Source: B8-G4 sp033720735
GTDB taxonomy: Bacteria > Bacteroidota > Bacteroidia > Chitinophagales > Saprospiraceae
Direction: 5' to 3'
NCBI GenBank assembly: GCA_033720735.1
Contig: JAWWBX010000156.1
Span: forward strand, 1 to 9,789
Length of the DNA stretch: 9,789 bases
The notes under the pieces were generated by a model. It saw nothing but the letters and a program-made list of their open reading frames with translations, did not search any database and was not told the DNA's origin. A program made the position numbers and the translations under genes. How positions within the stretch are numbered: the stretch's first letter is position 1; every line of letters begins with the position of its first letter. Of this stretch, positions 1 to 7,314 are shown piece after piece.

Positions 1-365
1 ATGGTAATGCCTGGGAAATTGCTTGAGCTGACATAATCAGAAACCGGATCATCCAGATCGATGTCACCTGCCTCGACGAGCTGCATGGCCAGGATCGCGG
101 TGATGATCTTTGAGACCGAGGCGATGACCGTTTGTGTCACCGTTGTAAAGGGATCCCCGTTTTCATTGGCTGTCCCATAGCCTTTGGTGTAGGCCAGCGT
201 CCCTTTGTAAACGATGCCGATCCCGAGCCCGGTCAGGTTGGGCATCTGGATATTGACCACGCTGTCGATCTTGGCCCGGGTCTCATCGTCGAGGTATTCG
301 TAGGACTGGGCTGGCGCGACTGCTGCGAGAAAACAGATGGTGAACAAAGCGATATACCGAACCAT
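1..365 (-). CDS. Serine hydrolase, beta-lactamase/PBP fold (N-terminal 121 residues, 3' end off window)
   Basis: Reading leftward from the ATG at 365, the frame stays open to the window edge, so the C-terminal part is missing. Residues 1-20 form a signal peptide (hydrophobic core YIALFTICFLAAV, cleavage probably after APAQ), so the product is exported. A beta-lactamase-like N-terminal segment follows: GLGIGIVYKG, then YTKGYGTAN, then the S-x-x-K motif at residues 83-86 (SVSK), whose serine is the expected acyl-enzyme nucleophile. The next helix reads ITAILAMQLVEAGDIDLDDPVSDY, typical of the class C beta-lactamase/esterase/D-peptidase family (Pfam Beta-lactamase, PF00144). The Tyr and HxG-type motifs would lie beyond the edge, so substrate (beta-lactam, peptide or ester) cannot be told. 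The start lies 2 bp after the stop of the fibre-like gene, which indicates co-transcription and probably coupled translation. Family confidence is high; exact function is unknown. Confidence 0.9.
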   Translation of the reverse strand, partial: MVRYIALFTICFLAAVAPAQSYEYLDDETRAKIDSVVNIQMPNLTGLGIGIVYKGTLAYTKGYGTANENGDPFTTVTQTVIASVSKIITAILAMQLVEAGDIDLDDPVSDYVSSSNFPGIT

Positions 366-367
366 CT

Positions 368-3178
368 CTATTTGTTTTCAGTGAGTTGTTCAATCGTTGC
401 GGAAAGTTGGTCGATCTGTTCCTGTTGTTGCAGGATGTACAGTGTCAGCTCCTCGATCTTCTCGAGCATTTTGCGTTGCATTTCCCCGACGTGCAGCCCT
501 TCTTCTTTGATCTGGGACGCTGAAGGAATGCCTGGCAAATGCCCGAGTGTCCGGATCTCCTGTTTCAATTGATGGAGTGGACGAAGGTGATAACCGTCCT
601 TGAATACGTAGTCTGGCCAGTCGGCATGCAGATCGACACGCAATTCCTCGCACACCATCTTCCCATTGACAGCGAGGAGGTAGTCCGAACTGGGCAGGGC
701 ACTGGTCGAAGTCAGGCCAATACCGACCTGGCCATTTTCCGTGCCGCACAGGAGGATATCTCCGCCATAGTTCTGGAGCAGCAGTGGTGCGTAGCTACCG
801 TTGTCGCGGGCGGTGATGTGATTGACGCTCAGGACAAGGTTGTCGGTGGTCGTTTGCCCAAGTTGCAGGTACCCGTCGCTGTTGAAATCAGCCTCCTCAC
901 CGTTGAGGATGGTGAAGCGGTTGGCGCTTTCATCGAAATCAAGGCGGTCGGTGATAATGATCCCCTCACCGGTGCCCGCCCGGTCGGCATCGAGCTGCAC
1001 CGTCGTGGTGCCTGCGTCGTTGCGCAGCAGGATCTCGGCGCCCTCACTCGTGTTCTCGTTGGCTCGGATGGCCACCGTCAGATCACCATCGTCGTCGTAC
1101 ATCTCGATCTCTGCTGCGGATTGGAAACCGACCCCCTGCAATCTGAGTTTGTCGGATGCTCCCAAAGTGATCTCGCTGTCCTGTGCATCGAGTTCGATCG
1201 TTCCGGTAGCGGCATCGTTGCGTAATGCCATAAAGGCGCCGCTGGTGGGTGTTTTGTTACCCCACAGGTAGAAGGTGACGTCGCCGTCATTGTCGCGCAT
1301 GATCAGCTCTGCGGCTTCGTCGTGCCCGGTGGGCTCGAGCTGGATCTGACTGTTCTGTCCGAGTTGAATGTCGCCGAGTTCACCGTTGATGTCAACAGTT
1401 TTGGCCCCGTTCTCTTCAAACATCAGCAATTCAGATCCTTGTACGGTACTTCGGTTGCCACGGATGGAAACCGTTTCGGTGCCATCGTTGTCAAACAACC
1501 GGATCTGCGCCGCACCGAGATAACCGGTGGCTTCCATGATCATGTCGTTGGTGCCGAGGATGAGCTCCCTTTCTTGCGCGTCGATTTCCATTTGTTGGTT
1601 GCCAAGGTCGTCGTACATCAGGAGCTGAGACCCGCTGCTGGTGTTCTTGTTACCGCGCAAGACCATGGTTTTAGTGCCATCATCGTCATACATTTCGATC
1701 TCCGCGGCGTTCTGGTAGCCTTCCCCTTGCAGCTTGAGGCCCTGGTCCAGCCCCAGGTTGATCTCGCCCACTTCACCGCGCATCTGGATCGTGGAGTCTC
1801 CCACGTCGCTGAACATCACGATCTCGCTGCCCTGGGTTCCGGACTCATTACCGCGCAATGACAAGGAGACATCGCCGTCGTTATCGAGCAGATTGATCAG
1901 ACCGGCATTCTGATATCCATCAGAGAACATGCGGATCTTGGCGCCGAGCAGCATGCTTTCCTCCTGCGCATCGAGAATGATCTGGGGTGCACCTGATGCG
2001 TTCATCATCATCAGTTCTGAACCCTCGGTATTGGATTGGTTGGCGCGCAAGCGCACGGTCAGATCTCCGTCGTTGTCCCACATCTCCAGTTCTCCTGCAC
2101 TGAAATGCCCCCACGGATCGAAGCGCACGGTGGTGTCCGGACCGAGGAACAAATTGCCCTGGATCACGGTGCTGCCATCAATATTCACCTTCCCGTCGAA
2201 GTACCCGGCATGACCGAACACGTTGGGATTCTCGGCATAGATCCCGTAGTTGCCCGCACCTGTGCTGGAGGCAAACACGCCATAGTGGGTTCCGTTACCA
2301 AGGCCGAAAGTGGTGGCGTAGAGGCCATACACGTCAGAGTCACTGGAATTAGCCAGTCCCCGGGCGTACACCCCGTAGGTATTAGCCAAAACTCCGGGGG
2401 GCGCCCATGCCTGACCAAATACACCATAGCGCGCACCCGTGCCATCGGCCGTTGCCTCACCATAGACGCCTGTCTTCAATCCCGAGCTCGCATAGTTTGA
2501 GATCAGCCGTGCTGCTGTCGAGAATCCGTCACTTTCAACATGAAATCGATAGAATGTCGAAGGTTCAACCCCGATTGTGACAGGACCGTCGTGATAGTCG
2601 ATCCCGTTGGCGGGGTTGTTCGTACCCCATATTGCTGTACCTGATTTCTCCCAGGCACCACCCTGGTAAACATGGATGGCTTCTTCGTCAGTATCAAAGA
2701 CCAGGAGTCCCTCAGCCGGAGATCCAATGCCCAACCGTTGGGCCGTGCTCATACGTGGAGGCAGGAAACCCTTGTTCGTCGAGCTGACATCGAGGATGGC
2801 TGAAACATCCGGCGTCGTGGTACCGATCCCGACCCTGCCAGCGGCCATGATCGACAGGCGGTCGCCGGCTACGTTCATCTTCCAGGTCGCCGTGGCAAAG
2901 TCGTAGTACGAATAGGCCTTGATCACCCCGGTTGCGCCGTAGCCATAAAAGGGTTGGCCGGTTGTTCCACTTGGTGTCTCAACGACCATCCCGCCGAGCC
3001 CGGTGGCGTTGGTCGATTTGAGTGTGAGATCCGATACGCCCAGGATACTTGCGGTGTTCATGCCGATCTTGCCGTTTGGCAGAAGATGGATGTTGCTGAC
3101 CTGTGCAAATGTGGTGAGATGCCCAAGCAGGAGTACACATGACAGCCAGAGCGTGATTCGGGTAAGGAAGTATTGCAT
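368..3178 (-). CDS. Exported fibre-like protein with six ~65-aa repeats and C-terminal coiled coil (Bacteroidota tail-fibre-like family)
   Basis: A 936-residue protein. The ATG at 3178 was chosen because it gives a clean signal peptide (MQYFLTRITLWLSCVLLLG, cleavage near TTFAQ); an in-frame ATG at 3247 would add 23 residues in front of it. Order of parts: a head with GRVGIGTTTP (about 115-123) and KGFLPPRMS (136-144), hallmarks of secreted tail-fibre-like proteins of Bacteroidota; a stretch of short YGVYA/YGIYA repeats (about 236-326); six ~65-residue repeats (about 351-739), each with a D(N/D)DG motif; and a conserved C-terminal module with YLLAVNGK (833-840), DWPDYVF (853-859), HLPGIPS (880-886) and a coiled coil (898-934) likely to trimerise the chain. 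I see no T9SS sorting domain of the usual kind and no catalytic motif. By analogy it is an elongated beta-rich trimeric surface or extracellular fibre; its role is unknown. It is followed after 2 bp by the serine hydrolase gene. Despite the phage-like architecture, no phage genes are nearby. Confidence 0.85.
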   Translation of the reverse strand: MQYFLTRITLWLSCVLLLGHLTTFAQVSNIHLLPNGKIGMNTASILGVSDLTLKSTNATGLGGMVVETPSGTTGQPFYGYGATGVIKAYSYYDFATATWKMNVAGDRLSIMAAGRVGIGTTTPDVSAILDVSSTNKGFLPPRMSTAQRLGIGSPAEGLLVFDTDEEAIHVYQGGAWEKSGTAIWGTNNPANGIDYHDGPVTIGVEPSTFYRFHVESDGFSTAARLISNYASSGLKTGVYGEATADGTGARYGVFGQAWAPPGVLANTYGVYARGLANSSDSDVYGLYATTFGLGNGTHYGVFASSTGAGNYGIYAENPNVFGHAGYFDGKVNIDGSTVIQGNLFLGPDTTVRFDPWGHFSAGELEMWDNDGDLTVRLRANQSNTEGSELMMMNASGAPQIILDAQEESMLLGAKIRMFSDGYQNAGLINLLDNDGDVSLSLRGNESGTQGSEIVMFSDVGDSTIQMRGEVGEINLGLDQGLKLQGEGYQNAAEIEMYDDDGTKTMVLRGNKNTSSGSQLLMYDDLGNQQMEIDAQERELILGTNDMIMEATGYLGAAQIRLFDNDGTETVSIRGNRSTVQGSELLMFEENGAKTVDINGELGDIQLGQNSQIQLEPTGHDEAAELIMRDNDGDVTFYLWGNKTPTSGAFMALRNDAATGTIELDAQDSEITLGASDKLRLQGVGFQSAAEIEMYDDDGDLTVAIRANENTSEGAEILLRNDAGTTTVQLDADRAGTGEGIIITDRLDFDESANRFTILNGEEADFNSDGYLQLGQTTTDNLVLSVNHITARDNGSYAPLLLQNYGGDILLCGTENGQVGIGLTSTSALPSSDYLLAVNGKMVCEELRVDLHADWPDYVFKDGYHLRPLHQLKQEIRTLGHLPGIPSASQIKEEGLHVGEMQRKMLEKIEELTLYILQQQEQIDQLSATIEQLTENK
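962..2128 (-). repeat. Six imperfect ~195-bp (65-aa) coding repeats inside the fibre-like gene
   Basis: The D(N/D)DG motif recurs at residues 368, 432, 498, 563, 629 and 695 of the 936-aa protein, with spacings of 64, 66, 65, 66 and 66. Each unit runs G(Y/H/F)xxAAxI-x-(M/L)-(Y/F)-D(N/D)DG, then a short strand, (R/W)(G/A)N, then (Q/S)GSE(L/I)xM or a relative, then a strand ending in LDAQ or GELG. Units 1, 3 and 5 carry (L/I)DAQ and units 2 and 4 carry a G-E-(V/L)-G version. The copies have drifted well apart at DNA level, so this is an old, selected architecture rather than a fresh amplification. Confidence 0.85.
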
Positions 3179-3240
3179 TGTTCTATTGATTTGTATTCCG
3201 TTGACAATGCAATAATGGGTGTATAAATGGCTGGTGGCAA

Positions 3241-3282
3241 CCCACAACTGGCGAGTGACGGGTGGAGTGAGTTTGTTGTGGG
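3241..3282. promoter_or_regulatory. 8-bp inverted repeat upstream of the fibre-like gene
   Basis: CCCACAAC (3241-3248) and GTTGTGGG (3275-3282) are perfect inverted copies separated by 26 nt. They lie 63-104 bp upstream of the chosen start of the fibre-like gene, a place where a regulator could bind. No Bacteroidota-type TAnnTTTG promoter was convincing between this repeat and the start codon. A chance match, or a remnant of the repeat element next to it, is possible. Confidence 0.3.
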
Positions 3283-3299
3283 CCAGACTTAGTCAATGG

Positions 3300-3367
3300 T
3301 GTTCACGTGTTCAGGTGTTCAGGTGCTTGCCCTGTACGCGCAGCGAAGCGGAGTCGTACAGGGTTCA
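3300..3367. repeat. REP-like hairpin element, family A copy 1, with octamer repeats
   Basis: Three near-identical octamers, TGTTCA(C/G)G (3300-3323), precede a perfect 9-bp inverted repeat: CCCTGTACG (3330-3338) and CGTACAGGG (3355-3363). The interior is made of GCGNA pentamers (GCGCA, GCGAA, GCGGA). The 45-nt core 3323-3367 matches 39 of 45 positions with the copy at 7315-7359. Repetition in two spacers, a palindromic core and absence from coding sequence fit a repetitive extragenic palindrome (REP) of the kind mobilised by RAYT/TnpA-REP Y1 transposases; no such gene is in the window. Confidence 0.7.
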
Positions 3368-3407
3368 TGTAGTGGGCCGACATATGTTAGAAATTGTTGA
3401 TGTGGTC

Positions 3408-3424
3408 GTATTTCTAAGAAATAC
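3408..3424. terminator. AT-rich hairpin 43 bp past the histidine kinase stop
   Basis: GTATTTC (3408-3414) and GAAATAC (3418-3424) form a perfect 7-bp stem with a 3-nt loop. It lies downstream of the kinase stop codon on the kinase strand. There is no T-tract after it and the stem is AT-rich, so it would be a weak intrinsic terminator at best; it may instead be an mRNA 3'-end stabiliser or chance. Confidence 0.3.
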
Positions 3425-3467
3425 TCAGCAAGCGTGCTTTCACTTTGCCACTTCGATCTTCTAACCT

Positions 3468-6400
3468 CTAGTCCGCCACGGGGAGGCTGATGGTCACCCG
3501 GGTGCCGGTCGGCTGTTCAAGATCCTCGATCTGCACGAAGGCCTCATGCCCGTACACCTCCTGGAGAAAGCGCAGGCGGTCGCCGGAGATCTTCATGCCG
3601 AGCGATTCCTTTTTAGAGCTGCTGCGGGTTTTGAGTGATTCAGATTGCCGCCGGCCGATCCCGTTGTCCTCGACCACCATGCGAATATGCGATCCGTCGC
3701 GATGGACACGGATATCCAGTTTGCGTGTACCGTTCGCCTTGTGCATGAGTCCATGCCAGATCGCATTTTCAACATAGGGCTGCAGGAGCAACGGAGGTAC
3801 TTCAATGAAGTCAGCGTTGACATCTTCTCCGATGTCGATGGTGTAATCAAAATTCTGGAAGCGCATTTTTTCAAGGTCGAGGTACAACCGCAGCGCCTCG
3901 ATCTCCTCCTGGAGCCGGATGAATTTTCGACGCGAATTGTTGAGCACCTGCCGGATCAACTGGCTGAAGCGGGTGAGGTAGTCGGTCGCCTTGTCATTTG
4001 CGCCCTGGGCGATAAGCGATTTGACCGAATTGAGGCTGTTGAACAGGAAATGTGGATTCATTTGGGCACGCAAAGCCTTCATCTCGATCTCGGCGATCCG
4101 TTTGTTGAACTCTGTGGTGCGACGGGCATCGCGGCGGACCTGCGTCAGACGGTAGCGGTATGCTGCATAGACGAGTCCGGACACCAGGAGGGCGCAAATG
4201 ACATAAAACCAGGTGGTCTTCCACCATGGCGGGAGCAGGGTCAGCGCCAGGATCTGTTTTGGCTCCGACCAGATGCCGTCGCTGTTGGCGGCCCGGGCTT
4301 CTATGCGGTAGGTGCCAGGCGCGGAATTGGCCAGGGTGATTGTACGATTCGTGCCCAGGTCGATCCATTCGCCATCGGCAAAGCGGTACGCGTAGCGATT
4401 TTGACCGGGCGCGGTAAAATGGAGTGCTGCCAACTCCAGTTCGACAACATTGGCCCCGGGCGGGAGGCGGAGTGCAGAGAGTCGTTCGGGTGCCACAGAC
4501 ATTTTGTGCAACGCATTGTTGATCGTGATCCGGCGCAAGTACAAGTCGGGCGGAACCGGGTTGTGCCCGATCTCGTCCGGATGGAACGCATCAACACCAC
4601 GGTCGCCTCCGAAGTAGAGGTAGCCGTGCTTGTCGGCAAAGGAGGCACGGTAGGAATACACCGTGTTGATAAATCCGTCGGCCTCCGAGAAATTGCGGAT
4701 CATGCCCGTTGTCACCTCAAGATTTGACAAACCTTGCTGGGTTCCGATCCAGATATTCCCGTCCTGATCCACTTCTATGGAAGCGATGTGCTCGCTGAGC
4801 AATCCGTCATGCTGGCGGTAGACATCCATTGATGCGGTGCGCGGATCGAGGCGCGCCAGACCGAGGTTGGTGCCGATCCAGATTACCCCATCATCATCAC
4901 ACAAAACGGACGTCACATAGTCGCTGGGGAGGCCGCTGTTCTCCTCGTTGAAATGCACAAAACTGGTGTCGCGGCTACGGTAGCGGTAGACGCCGTCGTC
5001 CGCTGTACCGATCCACAGGTCGCCTGAGCCGTCATGATCAACGGAAGTCGGCGCAGCGATGCGCTGGGCCTGCCGTTGGATCCGCCAGGTGGCAGCATCC
5101 AGATCGAAAAGGATCGGCGGATCCTGATTGGCCATCACCCAGATGGAGTCGGGGCTGATCATGGTGAAATCGCGAAAAGGACCTCCGTACCGCGTGGCAC
5201 GTTGGAGGTAGGTGTCGTCATGCCGGTTCCAGATGAACAGATTGCGGGTCGTGGAGAAAATGAAATGGTCGGCATCGTAGTCGGCGTACTCTGTGATCTG
5301 GGCAAAGTTGGGCACGCGTGCGTCCTCGCGCCGGTTGCGGATGGTGCCTTCGGGCCAGTAGTCCTCCACTTCACGCGTTTGACGGTTCCAACGCCTGGGC
5401 TTGCCACCGCAGTACCAGATGTAACGGTCGTCGGCATACACAGCGGAGGTGATTTGTCCATCTCCGCGGATTGTCAGCACCTTCTTGCCGGTCGCGGGCC
5501 ATTTGAAAACATGTTCGGCGATCGTCCAGACATTGCCGTAGCGGTCCTGCAGATTATCGAAGGAATACAGTCCGCGGTACCCATGATGCTCCGGTTGCAG
5601 CGGGTTGAAAAAGGTGAGGCTGTCACCTGCAGGATCATAATGGAAGCAACCCATCCCGCGCGAACTGATCCACAGTTGATTGTCATCGGCAATGGTGAAG
5701 CGGAATTCACCCGACATTTCAAAGCGGGGATCTGGAATAAACGCGCGGGTAGTCTCATTCCAACGGTGCATCCGGTGTGAATGGAAGCGCAGGCTCATCC
5801 ACAGGGTCTGCTGCTGATCTGCTCCAAAATCGAGTACGGGAAGATCGGGGAAACCCGCTTTGTTCCGGTGATTGCTGAAGCCCCAGGTACTGCGATCAAG
5901 GAGATTGGGACCGTTGTTGGTGCCGACCCACAGCTGTCCATGGTGATCTGCAAACAGCTCGAAGATATGATTGCCCGAAAGGGTTGTGGGATCATCACGC
6001 TGGAAGCGGCAATGGCGAACCGAGTCGCCCTTGACCCCAAAGAGGCCCCGGTCGGTGCCTGCCCACATCCACCCCTCGTGATCGGCACAGAGGCTGTAGA
6101 TCGTCAGATCCTGGCCACAGTCCTCCCTCAGACTGCGCAGACACACGCGGCTGAAGGTCTCGGTATCTCTGTCGAAGGTGGCGAGGCCCGCAGCTTCCAT
6201 GCCCACCCAAAGTAACCCGGCACTGTCTTCGCACACCACGTTGACTTCCCGGTAGGGCAACGATGTCGAGTCGCGAGGGTCAGGCCGGTAGGCCTGGAAC
6301 GCATACCCGTCGTATTTGAGCAAACCATCGATCGTGCAGATCCAGAGGAAGCCATAGCGATCCTGGTAGATGCCATCGGCTCGGGACAATGGGAGCTGCT

Positions 6401-6485
6401 CGTTGAGTGCCTGAAATCGCTGGGCATCGAGGCATATTGCCCCCGCCAAGAGGCAACACAGGATCAGGAAGCGCCGGGGAGTCAA
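3468..6485 (-). CDS. Hybrid-sensor-like histidine kinase: Reg_prop propeller, Y_Y_Y, TM, LytS-type kinase core
   Basis: A 1005-residue membrane sensor kinase. A signal peptide (about 1-22, ending in LDAQ) is followed by about twelve propeller repeats of the Reg_prop type between residues 35 and 640, for example GLLWVG (90-95), GQLWVG (183-188), GDLWIG (488-493), GVIWIG (533-538) and GNIWIG (576-581). Next come a Y_Y_Y beta-sandwich (about 679-750; YAYRFADGEW at 698-707), one membrane helix (about 757-777), and a cytoplasmic kinase of the His_kinase/LytS class with phospho-acceptor His812 in MNPHFLFNSLN. The ATPase part has the N-box PPLLLQPYVENAIWHG (897-912), DNGIG (940-944) and GTRVTISLP (994-1002). 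It should autophosphorylate and pass phosphate to the regulator encoded just upstream. It has no fused receiver or AraC domain, unlike hybrid two-component proteins of Bacteroides. The start is TTG, overlapping the regulator stop as TTGA; no other start preserves the signal peptide. The ligand is unknown. Confidence 0.93.
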   Translation of the reverse strand: MTPRRFLILCCLLAGAICLDAQRFQALNEQLPLSRADGIYQDRYGFLWICTIDGLLKYDGYAFQAYRPDPRDSTSLPYREVNVVCEDSAGLLWVGMEAAGLATFDRDTETFSRVCLRSLREDCGQDLTIYSLCADHEGWMWAGTDRGLFGVKGDSVRHCRFQRDDPTTLSGNHIFELFADHHGQLWVGTNNGPNLLDRSTWGFSNHRNKAGFPDLPVLDFGADQQQTLWMSLRFHSHRMHRWNETTRAFIPDPRFEMSGEFRFTIADDNQLWISSRGMGCFHYDPAGDSLTFFNPLQPEHHGYRGLYSFDNLQDRYGNVWTIAEHVFKWPATGKKVLTIRGDGQITSAVYADDRYIWYCGGKPRRWNRQTREVEDYWPEGTIRNRREDARVPNFAQITEYADYDADHFIFSTTRNLFIWNRHDDTYLQRATRYGGPFRDFTMISPDSIWVMANQDPPILFDLDAATWRIQRQAQRIAAPTSVDHDGSGDLWIGTADDGVYRYRSRDTSFVHFNEENSGLPSDYVTSVLCDDDGVIWIGTNLGLARLDPRTASMDVYRQHDGLLSEHIASIEVDQDGNIWIGTQQGLSNLEVTTGMIRNFSEADGFINTVYSYRASFADKHGYLYFGGDRGVDAFHPDEIGHNPVPPDLYLRRITINNALHKMSVAPERLSALRLPPGANVVELELAALHFTAPGQNRYAYRFADGEWIDLGTNRTITLANSAPGTYRIEARAANSDGIWSEPKQILALTLLPPWWKTTWFYVICALLVSGLVYAAYRYRLTQVRRDARRTTEFNKRIAEIEMKALRAQMNPHFLFNSLNSVKSLIAQGANDKATDYLTRFSQLIRQVLNNSRRKFIRLQEEIEALRLYLDLEKMRFQNFDYTIDIGEDVNADFIEVPPLLLQPYVENAIWHGLMHKANGTRKLDIRVHRDGSHIRMVVEDNGIGRRQSESLKTRSSSKKESLGMKISGDRLRFLQEVYGHEAFVQIEDLEQPTGTRVTISLPVAD

Positions 6486-7225
6486 AACAGGTTCAGTAGT
6501 TCTTCCTTCTTGCTCCGGGATACCTTCACCTTGTCACCGTTGTTCATGATGATGAGTCCTCCATCGGTCTTGGCGTATTTGCGAACGTAGTGAAGGTTGA
6601 CGATGTAAGAGTTATGTACGCGGAAGAAGTGAAAATCACAAAGGATCTCTTCCAGGTAGCGCAAGGTCTTCGAAATGTACAGCTTGGTACCGTCTGTAAA
6701 ATGCACGTTGCTGTAGGCGCCATCTGACTGGCAATAAAGGATGTCTTCAAGATTAATGAATTCCAGTCCTTCGAACGTAGGAAGCGCGATCTTGCGCACG
6801 TTATTATTCTCCAGGTCCTTGAGTTGCTGGATGAGAAAGTTGATCTGCTTCTGGGCGTTGCCGCGCTCCTTCAGCAAGACGACTTTTTGCACTGCCTGCT
6901 TGAGTGATTCCGGGTCGATCGGCTTCAGCAGGAAATCGACTGCCGAGATGCGGAATGCCCGCAGGGCATACTTATCGTATGCGGTGGTAAAGATCACCTC
7001 AAAGTCGATGTTGGGCACCATCTCCAGCACGTCGAAACCGTTGACAAACGGCATGTCGATATCGAGGAAGACGACGTCCGGCTGATGCTTGTTGATCGCC
7101 ATGACACCTTCCTTGCCACCCTTGCACTGCGCAACGACCTCCACCTCCGGACAGTGCTTCTCAAGATCATATGCCAGCGACAGCAGGCATTCCGGCTCAT
7201 CATCGATCATAATCGCTTTCAGCAT
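6482..7225 (-). CDS. LytTR-family DNA-binding response regulator
   Basis: 247 residues, full length for the LytR/AlgR family. The receiver domain (1-120) has the acidic pair Asp8-Asp9, phospho-acceptor Asp55 in FLDIDMP, Thr80-Thr81 and Lys101 in LKPID. A linker with coiled-coil character (about 120-142) leads to a LytTR DNA-binding domain (145-247), recognised by FINLEDILYCQSDGAYSNV and by FFRVHNSYIVNL (200-211). It should be phosphorylated by the adjacent kinase and bind direct repeats in target promoters. The gene is first in a two-gene unit, and its TGA stop overlaps the kinase TTG start by 4 bp. A Bacteroidota-type promoter sits directly before the ATG, so the mRNA may be almost leaderless. 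Confidence 0.95.
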   Translation of the reverse strand: MLKAIMIDDEPECLLSLAYDLEKHCPEVEVVAQCKGGKEGVMAINKHQPDVVFLDIDMPFVNGFDVLEMVPNIDFEVIFTTAYDKYALRAFRISAVDFLLKPIDPESLKQAVQKVVLLKERGNAQKQINFLIQQLKDLENNNVRKIALPTFEGLEFINLEDILYCQSDGAYSNVHFTDGTKLYISKTLRYLEEILCDFHFFRVHNSYIVNLHYVRKYAKTDGGLIIMNNGDKVKVSRSKKEELLNLF

Positions 7226-7229
7226 GTAC

Positions 7230-7261
7230 TAAAGATAACCGGAAAGGTGTGGCTCCGCAAA
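7230..7261 (-). promoter_or_regulatory. Bacteroidota-type promoter of the regulator-kinase operon
   Basis: On the minus strand TTTG (7258-7261), 20 nt of spacer, then TATCTTTA (7230-7237) match the Bacteroidota sigma-ABfr consensus TTTG-N19/20-TAnnTTTG with one mismatch. The -7 box ends only 4 nt before the regulator ATG at 7225, so transcription would begin at or next to the start codon. Confidence 0.5.
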
Positions 7262-7314
7262 AGGCCACTTGGTGTGTGGTCGTGGGGGCGAGTGGATGGA
7301 GAAACCGGGTTAGT

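Noticed and set aside
539..1861. Long plus-strand open frames (539-1225 and 1322-1861) opposite the fibre-like gene
   Set aside because: They mirror the regular codon pattern of the repeated minus-strand gene; the proteins have no recognisable domain, and the minus-strand product has clear family hallmarks throughout.
368..3178. Prophage or tailocin origin for the fibre-like gene
   Set aside because: It has a signal peptide and no neighbouring phage structural, lysis or integration genes; such tail-fibre-like proteins are ordinary secreted proteins in Bacteroidota.
3179..3247. Earlier start (ATG at 3247) for the fibre-like gene
   Set aside because: It would place 23 polar residues ahead of an otherwise clean signal peptide.
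3645..4727. 360-codon plus-strand open frame opposite the kinase
   Set aside because: It lies wholly inside the kinase gene, whose catalytic motifs and membrane helix are intact in this stretch; the antisense product resembles nothing known.
5034..6215. Plus-strand open frames opposite the kinase propeller region (5034-5780, 5781-6215)
   Set aside because: Antisense shadows of repeated propeller codons in a GC-rich gene, with no domain or signal of their own.
6420..6485. Lipoprotein signal at the kinase N-terminus (Cys near LLAGAIC)
   Set aside because: The residues before the Cys do not fit a lipobox (Ile at -1), and LDAQ just after gives an ordinary signal peptidase I site; the protein also has its own membrane helix.
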